Assembly (NCBI GenBank): GCA_022486935.1
Contig: JAKVJO010000012.1
Coordinates: forward strand, 1 to 36,255
Source: Solobacterium sp.
GTDB lineage: Bacteria > Bacillota_I > Bacilli_A > Erysipelotrichales > Erysipelotrichaceae
DNA length: 36,255 bases
Reading direction: 5' to 3'
Part shown: positions 1 through 7,476 of the stretch, piece by piece
How positions within the stretch are numbered: position 1 is the first letter of the stretch
Layout: the number at the start of each line of letters is the position of its first letter
Position numbers and translations under genes: made by a program
The notes under the pieces: generated by a model
Database searches by the model: none
The model's input: the letters and a program-made list of their open reading frames with translations, nothing else
Told to the model about the DNA's origin: nothing

Positions 1-978
1 GGGGCATATCTGATTGCGTCCAGTGATCCAGGAGATCAGATCGCCATCTTCTCTGACATGGTGGTGTATTCCTCCTATGCGGCAATTCTGATCCAGGCAT
101 TCATGGATCTCAACATGGCATTCAACCAGTACCCAAGAGCGGCAGTATCTGCAGAGCGGATCCTGCAGGTGCTTGATACAAAGACAGATGTGACAGATGG
201 AACAGACAGTGAGCCATTACAGGGGAAGGGAACTCTGGAGTTTCAGCATGTCTTTTTCCGCTATCCTGGCGCAAGATCTGATGTACTGCATGATATCTCG
301 TTCAAGGTGGAAAGCGGGAAGACCTGTGCCATCATCGGATCGACCGGTTCCGGCAAGAGTACATTGATCAACCTGATCCCAAGGCTCTATGATCCCCAGG
401 CAGGCAAGATCCTGATTGATGGCGTGGATATCAGAGAACTGTCACTCAAACATCTCAAAGATACAATCGGCTATGCCTCACAGAAGGCAGTTCTGTTACG
501 GGGCACTGTCGCATCCAATGTGGCCTATGGCGACAATGATCAGCTGCCAAGAACAGATGCCGACATTACAGAAGCACTGGCCACTGCCCAGGCACTTCCA
601 TTTGTGGAACGCATGGATCATGGCATTGACTCTGAAATCTCAAGAGGCGGCACTTCCGTCTCCGGCGGTCAGCGCCAGCGGCTTTCCATCGCAAGATCAA
701 TCTGCTGGCATCCTCAGATTTACCTGTTTGATGATACGTTTTCCGCACTGGACTTTGAAACAGACCGGCGTCTGCGCATGGCGTTGAGTCAGAACCATCA
801 TGATGTCACAACTCTCCTGGTAGCACAGCGGATCGGTACCATCCGTGACGCAGATAACATACTGGTGCTGGATCAGGGCAGGATTGTCGGACAGGGCACC
901 CACAGCCAGCTGATGCATACCTGTAAGATCTACCAGGAGATTGCCCGCACCCAGCTGTCAGAACAGGAGCTTGCATAA
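1..978 (+). CDS. ABC exporter half-transporter, degenerate NBD subunit (5' partial)
   Basis: The frame is open to base 1, so the gene starts outside the window and the ATG at 58 is internal. What remains is the last part of the transmembrane domain and a full nucleotide-binding domain. Visible motifs are Walker A GSTGSGKST, the Q-loop (YASQKAV), signature SVSGGQRQR, Walker B IYLFDD and a switch region VAQRIGT. The residue after Walker B is Asp instead of the catalytic Glu, and the switch His is Gln. Both are typical of the non-hydrolysing site in heterodimeric exporters (LmrC/TM287 type). The stop lies 1 nt before the next start, so the two halves are very probably co-translated partners. The substrate cannot be told; drugs, peptides or lipids are all possible. 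Confidence 0.93.
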   Translation, partial: GAYLIASSDPGDQIAIFSDMVVYSSYAAILIQAFMDLNMAFNQYPRAAVSAERILQVLDTKTDVTDGTDSEPLQGKGTLEFQHVFFRYPGARSDVLHDISFKVESGKTCAIIGSTGSGKSTLINLIPRLYDPQAGKILIDGVDIRELSLKHLKDTIGYASQKAVLLRGTVASNVAYGDNDQLPRTDADITEALATAQALPFVERMDHGIDSEISRGGTSVSGGQRQRLSIARSICWHPQIYLFDDTFSALDFETDRRLRMALSQNHHDVTTLLVAQRIGTIRDADNILVLDQGRIVGQGTHSQLMHTCKIYQEIARTQLSEQELA

Positions 979-979
979 C

Positions 980-2818
980 ATGGCAAAAGAAACCTACGAA
1001 CTTGGCTCAGTGACCATGAAGACGCATCTTGGCGGCCCAAGAGACAAGGCGGCAGAGAAACCGCATGATTTCAGGAATGCCTGGAAGATGTTATTGAAGT
1101 ATGGCAGAAAAGAACTGCCGATCCTGATCGGATCATTGATTGCAGCAGTTGCCGGTGCACTGTTCTCCTTATTCGGTCCGGCAAAGCTCAGTACGATTAC
1201 CGACATGGTCAGTGACGGCATCTCAACCGGTGTGTTTGATCTTTCTGCGATTACCCACATCGGCTTGAATCTTCTGATGCTGTATGGGTTCAGCTTCGGA
1301 CTCATGTACCTGCAGAACTTTCTCATGGTGTCACTGTCACAGCGCATGGGATTCTCCATGCGGGATGACTGCTCCAGAAAACTGAACCGGCTTCCATTAT
1401 CACGGTTTGATTCAGAGAACTTCGGCGATCTGATGTCCAGAGTCACCAATGACATTGATACGATTACCGATGCAATGCGCATGGCACTTGCGGAAGTGGT
1501 ATCTGCCGCAACACTGTTCATCGGTTCCGTGATTCTGATGTACCGTACCAATTCACTGCTGGCATCCATTGCGATTGTCTCCAGTCTTGGCGGCTTCCTG
1601 TTAATGACGCTGATCATCCGCAAATCGCAGAAGTACTTCTCCGGCAACTCGTATTATCTGGGACTGATCAACGGACATATCGAAGAGATCTTTGCGGCTC
1701 ACCCGATTGTCAAATCATTCAACGGCGAACTGGAAGAGCGGAAACACTTCATGGAGTATAACGATCACCTGTATGAGAATGGTTGGAAGTCACAGTTTCT
1801 TTCCGGAATCATGATGCCGGTCATGGAGTTTGTCGGCAACTTCGGCTATGTGGCAGTCTGTGTAGCCGGTGCTGTCATGGCAAGAGAGGGCATCATTACC
1901 TTCGGTACGATTGTGGCATTCATTGTCTACGTCAAACTGTTCACCCAGCCGCTTGGCCAGGTGGCGCAGTCAGCGACCAGTCTGCAGTCAGCAGCCGCTG
2001 CTTCAGAACGTGTCTTTGCATTTCTGGATGAACCGGAAATGGAAGATGAATCAGAAAAGAAAAATGACTTTGTGCCTCATAAGGGCCATGTCTCTTTTGA
2101 TCATGTGAAGTTCAGCTATGTGAAAGGTCATCCGATCATCCATGATTTCTCTGTGGATGTGAAGCCGGGTGAGAAGGTGGCCATTGTCGGACCGACCGGT
2201 GCCGGCAAGACGACGATTGTCAATCTCTTGATGCGCTTCTATGAACTCGATGGCGGAACCATCACGATTGACGGCATGGATATCTCAAAGATGACCAGAG
2301 AAAACGTACACCGGATGTTCGGCATGGTGCTGCAGGATACCTGGATCTTTGAAGATACAATCAAAAACAACATCATCTACTCCAAGCCCGGCGTCACTGA
2401 TCAGGAAGTGGAAGATGCGTGCATTGCAGTTGGTCTGGACTCCTTTATCCAGTCGTTGCCGGATGGCTACAATACCATTCTGAAAGATGACTCCAACCTG
2501 TCTGCCGGTCAGCGCCAGTTATTGACCATTGCAAGAGCCATGGTCGCCGATCAGCCATTGCTGATCCTGGATGAAGCGACTTCTTCTGTCGATACCCGCA
2601 CAGAGCAGGCAGTGCAGAATGCCATGGATACATTGACAACCGGCCGTACTTCCTTCACAATTGCCCATCGCTTATCTACGATCCGCAGTGCAGATATGAT
2701 CCTGGTCATGAACAATGGAGGCATTGTTGAAAAGGGTACGCATGAAGAACTTCTGGCAAAGAAGGGCTTCTACAGCAAGCTCTGGCAGAGCCAGTTTGTG
2801 AAAGCTGAGCAGTTATAA
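980..2818 (+). CDS. ABC exporter half-transporter, catalytic NBD subunit
   Basis: This 612-residue protein has a six-helix type-I ABC exporter membrane domain (about residues 35-320) and a C-terminal ATPase domain. The ATPase carries Walker A GPTGAGKTT, Q-loop VLQDTW, signature LSAGQRQ, Walker B LLILDEATSSVD with the catalytic Glu, and the switch His in IAHRLST. The frame is open from 941, but the ATG at 980 has an AGGAG at 965-969 with normal spacing and follows the upstream stop, so it is chosen. With its upstream neighbour it would form a heterodimer. Its Walker A/B pairs with the partner's intact SGGQ to make the working ATP site, while its own altered LSAGQ faces the partner's degenerate site. 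Confidence 0.95.
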   Translation: MAKETYELGSVTMKTHLGGPRDKAAEKPHDFRNAWKMLLKYGRKELPILIGSLIAAVAGALFSLFGPAKLSTITDMVSDGISTGVFDLSAITHIGLNLLMLYGFSFGLMYLQNFLMVSLSQRMGFSMRDDCSRKLNRLPLSRFDSENFGDLMSRVTNDIDTITDAMRMALAEVVSAATLFIGSVILMYRTNSLLASIAIVSSLGGFLLMTLIIRKSQKYFSGNSYYLGLINGHIEEIFAAHPIVKSFNGELEERKHFMEYNDHLYENGWKSQFLSGIMMPVMEFVGNFGYVAVCVAGAVMAREGIITFGTIVAFIVYVKLFTQPLGQVAQSATSLQSAAAASERVFAFLDEPEMEDESEKKNDFVPHKGHVSFDHVKFSYVKGHPIIHDFSVDVKPGEKVAIVGPTGAGKTTIVNLLMRFYELDGGTITIDGMDISKMTRENVHRMFGMVLQDTWIFEDTIKNNIIYSKPGVTDQEVEDACIAVGLDSFIQSLPDGYNTILKDDSNLSAGQRQLLTIARAMVADQPLLILDEATSSVDTRTEQAVQNAMDTLTTGRTSFTIAHRLSTIRSADMILVMNNGGIVEKGTHEELLAKKGFYSKLWQSQFVKAEQL

Positions 2819-2878
2819 ACATGCTGGCATAATCTGCAGGAATCTGGCGTCATTGTACGCGGGTCACTCTTTCCAGTC

Positions 2879-2887
2879 TGGTAGAAT
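2879..2887 (+). promoter_or_regulatory. Extended -10 promoter for the diguanylate cyclase
   Basis: TGG followed by TAGAAT matches an extended -10 (TGN plus a TATAAT-like hexamer) about 30 nt before the start at 2920. No convincing -35 is present, which extended -10 promoters tolerate. The 100-nt gap after the ABC genes supports a separate transcript. Confidence 0.45.
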
Positions 2888-2919
2888 AGACAGGAATTCA
2901 GAGGGAGACAGAAAACCGA

Positions 2920-3996
2920 ATGACCCATTACTATACCGCCATTATGTTTCTCTGCGTCTTTTCCATGATTGTCATGGAGTACTGCATCAATATCAGCAGT
3001 ACGCTTGCCCATAGCAGAAAACATCTGTTCAAACTGCTGTTTATATGTGTGATCGTTGCCGCTTTCTGCGAATGGCTGGGTATCATACTGCAGTCAACTG
3101 GAAGTTATACCGTGATCCTCCATGCCGCAGTCAAGGCAATTGAACTGTCCATTGCCCCATTCACCGGTTACATCATCGGCTATGTGATCAACGGCCATGA
3201 GAATAAACCGGTCCTGTATTTCCTTCTGGTGCACGCCTTGCTGGAAGTGCTCTCGGCATTTACCGGCTTCATCTATCATGTCGACAGTATGAGTCTTTAC
3301 ACCCACGCGTCCTGTTACTGGATCTACGTGCTTGCCTATGTCGTTTCCATCTTCTACTGTATGTTTGCAGTCGTGAAAAACATGCACCGCTACCAGTACA
3401 ACGGTGTGACGCTCCTGGCATTGATTACCGTCTTTCTGACCAGCGGTCTGGTGATCCAGACAGTATACCCGGAACTGAAAGTGGATTATATCTGTATCGG
3501 CATCACGTCGATCCTGCTGTATATCTTCACGCTGGAAATGATCCAGCAAAATGATGAACTGACCGGACTGATCAACCGTAGGGGCTATGACAACTACATT
3601 GCACACCTGGAAGAACCATGCGTGATTATCTTCTTCGATGTCGATCACTTCAAGAATATCAATGACCAGTACGGCCACTCCTTCGGAGATGAATGCCTGA
3701 AAGAGGCCGGCAGTGCACTGCTTACTGCTTATGCAGAATATGGAAAGTGTTTCCGGATCGGTGGCGATGAGTTCTGCGTCATTCTCAGTAAGAAACTCGA
3801 TGAAGTGGAATCACTGAACTCCGTATTCTTCAAAGAAATGGACCGGCTCAGGCATCAGGAAAAGCGTCTGCCGTATGTATCAGCCGGCTATGTATACTTT
3901 GACCCAAAATCCAGAAGTATCCATGAAGCAGTGGAAGAAGCGGATCAGATGATGTACAGGTACAAGCAGGAACATCGTTCCATTGAACAGCAGTGA
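2920..3996 (+). CDS. Membrane-bound diguanylate cyclase (GGDEF)
   Basis: This 358-residue protein has a hydrophobic N-terminal half with about six or seven membrane segments (residues about 5-205), resembling 7TM-type sensor modules, followed by a GGDEF domain. The domain begins at DELTGLINRRGYDNY and contains the metal/GTP motif FFDVDHFKNINDQYGH and an intact GGDEF active loop at residues 281-285. It should make cyclic di-GMP from two GTP at the inner membrane face. The RxxD inhibitory site normally found just before GGDEF is absent (AEYG occupies that position), so product feedback inhibition is probably lost. No EAL or PilZ protein is nearby. The last codons and stop are part of the terminator hairpin. 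Confidence 0.93.
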   Translation: MTHYYTAIMFLCVFSMIVMEYCINISSTLAHSRKHLFKLLFICVIVAAFCEWLGIILQSTGSYTVILHAAVKAIELSIAPFTGYIIGYVINGHENKPVLYFLLVHALLEVLSAFTGFIYHVDSMSLYTHASCYWIYVLAYVVSIFYCMFAVVKNMHRYQYNGVTLLALITVFLTSGLVIQTVYPELKVDYICIGITSILLYIFTLEMIQQNDELTGLINRRGYDNYIAHLEEPCVIIFFDVDHFKNINDQYGHSFGDECLKEAGSALLTAYAEYGKCFRIGGDEFCVILSKKLDEVESLNSVFFKEMDRLRHQEKRLPYVSAGYVYFDPKSRSIHEAVEEADQMMYRYKQEHRSIEQQ

Positions 3997-4016
3997 GGAT
4001 GCCTGCTGTTTTTTAT
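3986..4016 (+). terminator. Intrinsic terminator overlapping the cyclase stop codon
   Basis: AACAGCAG (3986-3993) pairs perfectly with CTGCTGTT (4003-4010), followed by a T-rich run. The TGA stop at 3994-3996 lies in the loop. On the minus strand no T-run follows, so it mainly serves the plus-strand gene. Confidence 0.8.
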
Positions 4017-4774
4017 TCGGCAAAATGAAAGTTATCCGGATAGACTGTTCCATCTTTTGGAGCATTGCTGAAGATGGACTCAAAGGAGTCAAGCGGTTCA
4101 AAGCGGCAGAACGCCTGCAGGTCTTCCTTGGAGTTATCAATCAAGAGACAGCTGTGACGGGAATGATGCATAGCTGCCAGCTTCACGTCTCTGGTTTCGG
4201 TTTCAACGTTATAGGTCATATTGTCAGGAATGCTGCAGGCAACACAGGAGATAAAGCAGCGGTCATAGTTGAACTGGCTGACCTGCTGCACTGCAGCGGT
4301 ACCAAGGCTCATTGCATACTCCCGGGAGTAGATGCCGCCGATGGTGATAATCTCTGCCTTGATCGAATCATCCAGCTGGGCAATCAGCAGATTGTTATGG
4401 GTGATGATTTTGATCGGTCTGTTTTTCAGATACTGGATCATCGGCACAATAGAAGATCCGCCATCCAGGAAGATGCACTCTCCATCCTGTACGATAGAAC
4501 TGGCCAGCTGGGCTGCTTTCCGTTTGGCCTCCGGATGTACCTGCAGTCTTGAATGCATATGGATTTCAGAACTGCGGGTCAATATCCCGCCGCTCAATGG
4601 CTTGATTGCGCCGCCCGGTACCCGCTTGATCTTTCCCTGGGCTTCCAGGTTCTGCAGATCTCTTCTGGCAGTTGCTTCAGAGACGCTCAGCTTTGAAACA
4701 AGATCAGCGAGACTGACAAAGTTATCCTGGTCCAGCTGACTGATAATCCATTCTTCCCGCTCATATCCGCGCAT
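4013..4774 (-). CDS. DeoR-family transcriptional repressor
   Basis: This 253-residue regulator has an N-terminal DeoR-type winged helix-turn-helix (residues about 5-60, with the helix SVSEATARRDLQNLEAQGKI) and a C-terminal DeoR sensor domain with the characteristic DGGSS segment and a TIGG motif. Such sensors usually bind a phosphorylated sugar. The frame extends upstream to 4828, but the ATG at 4774 has an AAGGAG at normal spacing and starts the conserved wHTH, so it is chosen. The gene is divergent from deoC, and two identical palindromes lie between them, each over a predicted -35. It therefore very likely represses itself and deoC, with deoxyribose-5-phosphate as a plausible inducer by analogy with known DeoR proteins. 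Confidence 0.92.
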   Translation of the reverse strand: MRGYEREEWIISQLDQDNFVSLADLVSKLSVSEATARRDLQNLEAQGKIKRVPGGAIKPLSGGILTRSSEIHMHSRLQVHPEAKRKAAQLASSIVQDGECIFLDGGSSIVPMIQYLKNRPIKIITHNNLLIAQLDDSIKAEIITIGGIYSREYAMSLGTAAVQQVSQFNYDRCFISCVACSIPDNMTYNVETETRDVKLAAMHHSRHSCLLIDNSKEDLQAFCRFEPLDSFESIFSNAPKDGTVYPDNFHFAE

Positions 4775-4796
4775 AAATAACGTCTCCTTTTTACTA

Positions 4797-4824
4797 ATTA
4801 TAACGTAGAAATGATTGAAATCAA
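4797..4824 (-). promoter_or_regulatory. deoR promoter
   Basis: On the minus strand, TTGATT (complement of 4819-4824), a 16-bp spacer and TATAAT (complement of 4797-4802) form a good sigma-A promoter ending about 20 nt before the repressor start. The -35 lies inside operator 1. Confidence 0.7.
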
Positions 4825-4827
4825 TCA
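4812..4827. promoter_or_regulatory. DeoR-type operator 1
   Basis: TGATTGA-AA-TCAATCA is a perfect 7-bp inverted repeat with a 2-nt spacer. It overlaps the -35 of the repressor's own promoter, as expected for autoregulation. Confidence 0.8.
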
Positions 4828-4854
4828 AATAGTTGAAGGAAATCCATCAGTAAA

Positions 4855-4870
4855 TGATTGACATCAATCA
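4855..4870. promoter_or_regulatory. DeoR-type operator 2
   Basis: TGATTGA-CA-TCAATCA is the second copy of the palindrome, 43 bp (about four helical turns) from operator 1. The surrounding 20-bp stretches differ by one base. It contains the TTGACA -35 of the deoC promoter. Confidence 0.8.
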
Positions 4871-4886
4871 AATTATGATGAATACT
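4858..4886 (+). promoter_or_regulatory. deoC promoter
   Basis: TTGACA (4858-4863), a 17-bp spacer and AATACT (4881-4886) precede the deoC start at 4916. The -35 is embedded in operator 2, so repressor binding would block it. The -10 is a weak match. Confidence 0.6.
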
Positions 4887-4915
4887 GAGCATGCAAACAA
4901 GAAGGAGGGTTTGAA

Positions 4916-5626
4916 ATGACACCCACAAAGAACGCATCAGAAATGACTACAAAGGAACTGGCATCCTACATTGACTACTCGGTACTGAAGCCGGAGTTTA
5001 CGGAAGAAGAGATTATCAACCTGACCAAGGATGGTGCTGCACTGGGCTGTGCCACCATCTGCATCAATCCTGCCTATATCGAGCTGTGTGCTCCATATGT
5101 CAAGGGAACTGACACCATGCTGTGCCCGGTAACGGACTTCCCGTTCGGCGACAGCTCCACTGCAAGCAGAGTCGAACAGATCAAGGCTGCAGCCAGCTAT
5201 GACATCGTCAAAGAAGTCGATATTGTCATGAACTTCGGCATGCTGAAAAGCGGCAAGTATGATGCTGTTACAGCAGATCTCAAAGCCTGTGCAGACGCTG
5301 CCCATTCCATGGGCCATGAACTGAAGGCCATTCTGGAAACAGATGCCCTCACAGAAGAAGAGATCAAGGCAGGCTGTGCATGCATCATCAACAGCGGTGC
5401 AGACTTTATCAAGACCAGTACCGGATTCTTGACCGGCCATGATAACAAGGGTGCAGCACCGGAAGTGATTGCCCTGATCATGAAAGAAAACAATGGACGC
5501 TGCAAGATCAAGGGGAGCGGCTGTATCCGCACCCGTGAGCACTTTCTGCAGCTGATTGACATGGGAATTGACCGTATGGGAGTCGGTTACAAGTCTGTAC
5601 CGGTTGTCCTTGGTCTCAACCGCTGA
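4916..5626 (+). CDS. deoC: Deoxyribose-phosphate aldolase
   Basis: This 236-residue TIM-barrel class I aldolase splits 2-deoxyribose-5-phosphate into glyceraldehyde-3-phosphate and acetaldehyde in the cytoplasm, the last step of deoxynucleoside breakdown. The Schiff-base Lys is K166 in FIKTSTGF. The conserved Asp (EVDIVMNFG, about residue 102) and the second active-site Lys (CKIKGSGCIR, about 199) are present, although one Gly of the usual GG after that Lys is Cys. GAAGGAGGG precedes the ATG. The gene stands alone with its divergent repressor. No deoB, nucleoside phosphorylase or nucleoside transporter is in view, so those steps must be elsewhere. Confidence 0.96.
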   Translation: MTPTKNASEMTTKELASYIDYSVLKPEFTEEEIINLTKDGAALGCATICINPAYIELCAPYVKGTDTMLCPVTDFPFGDSSTASRVEQIKAAASYDIVKEVDIVMNFGMLKSGKYDAVTADLKACADAAHSMGHELKAILETDALTEEEIKAGCACIINSGADFIKTSTGFLTGHDNKGAAPEVIALIMKENNGRCKIKGSGCIRTREHFLQLIDMGIDRMGVGYKSVPVVLGLNR

Positions 5627-5637
5627 GTCACAATTGA

Positions 5638-5668
5638 TTGACTGTACTGCACCTGCTCAGGGTATAAT
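5638..5668 (+). promoter_or_regulatory. Promoter for the small membrane protein at 5698
   Basis: TTGACT (5638-5643) and a perfect TATAAT (5663-5668) are separated by 19 bp, slightly long. They lie 30 nt before the ATG at 5698, in the gap after deoC. Confidence 0.55.
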
Positions 5669-5697
5669 TCCTGTAAGAGAAAGCAGGAATAACGCAC

Positions 5698-5988
5698 ATG
5701 AAAAAATCACTGATCCTACCAAGCATCTGTATCTTTGCCGGCATTGCACTGACGGTGATTTCCTTCATTGTCCTGCCCAACAACGTTGTGACGCAGTTCT
5801 CCATCGGCGGCGGGGGAGTAACTACAACACCGAAGATCCTGGCAGTTGCCATCTCGGCAGTGATTGCCATCGGCGGCGGCTTTCTGGCAGTATCCAATGT
5901 GGATGATTCCAGCAAGTGCAGGCGCAGTATGCTGGTCTCTGTGATCGGCATTGCCGTATTTGTCGTCATGCTCATCATCAACCGCTGA
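5698..5988 (+). CDS. Small membrane protein, DUF1648-like
   Basis: This 96-residue protein has three predicted membrane helices (about residues 5-27, 46-66 and 77-95). The segment after helix 1 (LPNNVVTQFSIGGGGVTTTPK) resembles the extracytoplasmic loop of DUF1648 proteins, where a Pro, a Val and a short Gly-rich turn precede the second helix. It is much shorter than SdpI-type proteins that carry this domain, so it may be a stand-alone minimal version. An AGCAGGAA lies upstream of the ATG. It has its own predicted promoter and a strong terminator, so it looks monocistronic. The function is not known; the domain assignment is by pattern only. Confidence 0.7.
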   Translation: MKKSLILPSICIFAGIALTVISFIVLPNNVVTQFSIGGGGVTTTPKILAVAISAVIAIGGGFLAVSNVDDSSKCRRSMLVSVIGIAVFVVMLIINR

Positions 5989-6014
5989 GCAGGAACATCA
6001 ATGATTCATGTATG

Positions 6015-6046
6015 ACAGCACTGAGAAATCGGTGCTGTTTTGTGTT
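6015..6046 (+). terminator. Intrinsic terminator with GAAA tetraloop
   Basis: A 10-bp stem (6015-6024 with 6029-6038, one G-T wobble) closed by a GAAA tetraloop is followed by TTTTGTGTT. It ends the transcript of the small membrane protein and insulates the butyrate operon. Confidence 0.8.
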
Positions 6047-6130
6047 GCAAAACAGTTGCTTTCACTGGCGTGCATGCATGTGAAAAACAGGGTCATGCAG
6101 GCATGAGCCAACGGCAAAACGATGACAATT

Positions 6131-6148
6131 ATGTGAAATTGTTGACAT
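6131..6148. promoter_or_regulatory. Rex-like box 1 upstream of thl
   Basis: ATGTGAA-ATTG-TTGACAT matches 10 of the 14 defined positions of the clostridial Rex consensus (TTGTTAA-N4-TTAACAA). It overlaps the -35 of the butyrate promoter. It shares the string ATGTGAAAT with box 2, 30 bp downstream. Confidence 0.4.
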
Positions 6149-6171
6149 GTAACCGTTTACATGTGAAATAT
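6142..6171 (+). promoter_or_regulatory. Butyrate operon promoter
   Basis: TTGACA (6142-6147) is a perfect -35. The best -10 at 18-bp spacing is AAATAT (6166-6171), a weak match, which would suit a regulated promoter. The start codon of thl lies about 108 nt downstream, giving a long leader with no clear riboswitch fold. Confidence 0.5.
6147..6161. promoter_or_regulatory. CcpA-type cre site in the butyrate promoter
   Basis: ATGTAACCGTTTACA matches every position of the WTGNAANCGNWNNCW cre consensus, including the central CG. It sits in an 8-bp inverted repeat (6145-6152 with 6157-6164, 4-nt spacer). It fills the spacer between the -35 and -10, the classic position for repression. Another LacI-family regulator could also use it. 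Confidence 0.7.
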
Positions 6172-6178
6172 TTAACGA
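6161..6178. promoter_or_regulatory. Rex-like box 2 upstream of thl
   Basis: ATGTGAA-ATAT-TTAACGA matches 11 of 14 defined positions of the Rex consensus. It covers the predicted -10 and abuts the cre site. Rex senses the NADH/NAD+ ratio and controls butyrate genes in clostridia; no rex gene is in this window. Confidence 0.45.
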
Positions 6179-6278
6179 AACCTGTTGCATTGCTCCAAAA
6201 CGGGTCTATTATTTTCACCGGAAATGCTAAGGGATTCACAACTCCCGGCATTCAAAAAAAGAAAGAGGAAGAAAACTC

Positions 6279-7475
6279 ATGTCAAAGAAGATCGTGTTAG
6301 CTGGTGCCTGCCGCACCCCAATCGGAAAAATGGGCGGCGCATTGAGCACAGTTCCAGCAGTGGAACTTGGTGCTGTTGTCATCAAAGAGGCAGTGAAGCG
6401 TGCCGGTTTGAAACCGGAACAGATTGATCAGGTGTACATGGGCAATGTCATCCAGGCTGGCCTTGGCCAGAACCCGGCAAGACAGGCTTCCCTGAAAGCA
6501 GGCCTTCCGGTAGAGTGCCCGGCAGTTACCATCAATGTCGTATGCGGCTCCGGTCTGAACTGCGTGAATATGGCAGCTGAAATGATTGAAGCAGGCGATG
6601 CGGATATCGTCGTTGCCGGCGGAATGGAATCCATGAGCGGTGCACCGTATGTACTGCCGCATGCAAGATTCGGCTACAGGATGAATACGCCGAAAGACGG
6701 ACTGGTTGATGCGATGGTTCATGACGCACTCTGGGATGCCTTCAATGATTACCACATGATGATCACTGCAGAGAATGTTGCCGAGCAGTGGCATCTTACC
6801 CGCGAAGAACTCGATGAGTTCTCTGCAAACTCCCAGAATAAGGCTTGCGAAGCACAGAAGGCAGGACGCCTCAAGGATGAGATCGTTCCGGTCGCTGTCA
6901 ACATGGGCAAGAAGAAGGGCATCGTCAATGTCGATACCGACGAAGGTCCGCGTGAAGGTCAGACTCCGGAAGTACTTGCCAAGCTGAGATGCTGCTCCGG
7001 CAAGGAGGGCGGTGTCGTTACCGCCGGCAACGCATCCGGTATCAATGACGGCGCTGCTGCAGTGGTTGTCATGAGCGAAGAAAAAGCAAAAGAACTCGGC
7101 ATCACTCCGATGGCTACCTGGGTTGCAGGATGCCTGGCTGGCGTTGATCCGTCCATCATGGGTGTCGGCCCGGTTGCCGCATCAAAGAAAGTCATGAAGC
7201 GTACCGGTCTTACCATTGATGACTTCGATCTCTATGAAGCCAACGAAGCATTCGCAGCACAGAGCTGTGCAGTTGCCAAGGAACTGAAGTTTGATCCGGC
7301 CAAGCTGAATGTCAATGGCGGTGCCATTGCCTTCGGCCATCCAGTAGGCGCATCCGGAACGAGAATCCTGGTCACACTGCTCTATGCAATGCAGCAGAAG
7401 AATGCACACAGAGGACTTGCAACACTGTGCATCGGCGGCGGTATGGGATGTGCAACCGTTGTCGAGCGGGACTGA
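6279..7475 (+). CDS. thlA: Acetyl-CoA acetyltransferase (thiolase)
   Basis: This 398-residue biosynthetic thiolase condenses two acetyl-CoA to acetoacetyl-CoA, the first step of the butyrate route. The nucleophilic Cys is C89 in VVCGSGLNC. The NEAFA segment, the catalytic His in GHPVGASG (about 354) and the second Cys in LCIGGGMG (about 384) are all intact, and the length is standard. The ATG at 6279 follows AGAGGAAG. It is the first gene of an eight-gene operon, behind a promoter with a cre site and Rex-like boxes. The next gene, crt, starts 1 nt after its stop. Confidence 0.97.
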   Translation: MSKKIVLAGACRTPIGKMGGALSTVPAVELGAVVIKEAVKRAGLKPEQIDQVYMGNVIQAGLGQNPARQASLKAGLPVECPAVTINVVCGSGLNCVNMAAEMIEAGDADIVVAGGMESMSGAPYVLPHARFGYRMNTPKDGLVDAMVHDALWDAFNDYHMMITAENVAEQWHLTREELDEFSANSQNKACEAQKAGRLKDEIVPVAVNMGKKKGIVNVDTDEGPREGQTPEVLAKLRCCSGKEGGVVTAGNASGINDGAAAVVVMSEEKAKELGITPMATWVAGCLAGVDPSIMGVGPVAASKKVMKRTGLTIDDFDLYEANEAFAAQSCAVAKELKFDPAKLNVNGGAIAFGHPVGASGTRILVTLLYAMQQKNAHRGLATLCIGGGMGCATVVERD

Positions 7476-7476
7476 T

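Noticed and set aside
994-1647. Long minus-strand frames opposite real genes (for example 994-1647, 12482-13450 and 9176-10003)
   Set aside because: They are antisense shadows of well-supported genes: their translations lack any family pattern and they have no ribosome sites.
6172-6278. Long leader of thl considered as a riboswitch
   Set aside because: No strong stem, terminator/antiterminator pair or recognisable aptamer core was found.
6040-6300. An 86-residue plus-strand frame through the butyrate promoter region
   Set aside because: It spans a terminator, the promoter and operator sites and the thl start, has no ribosome site, and its composition looks random.
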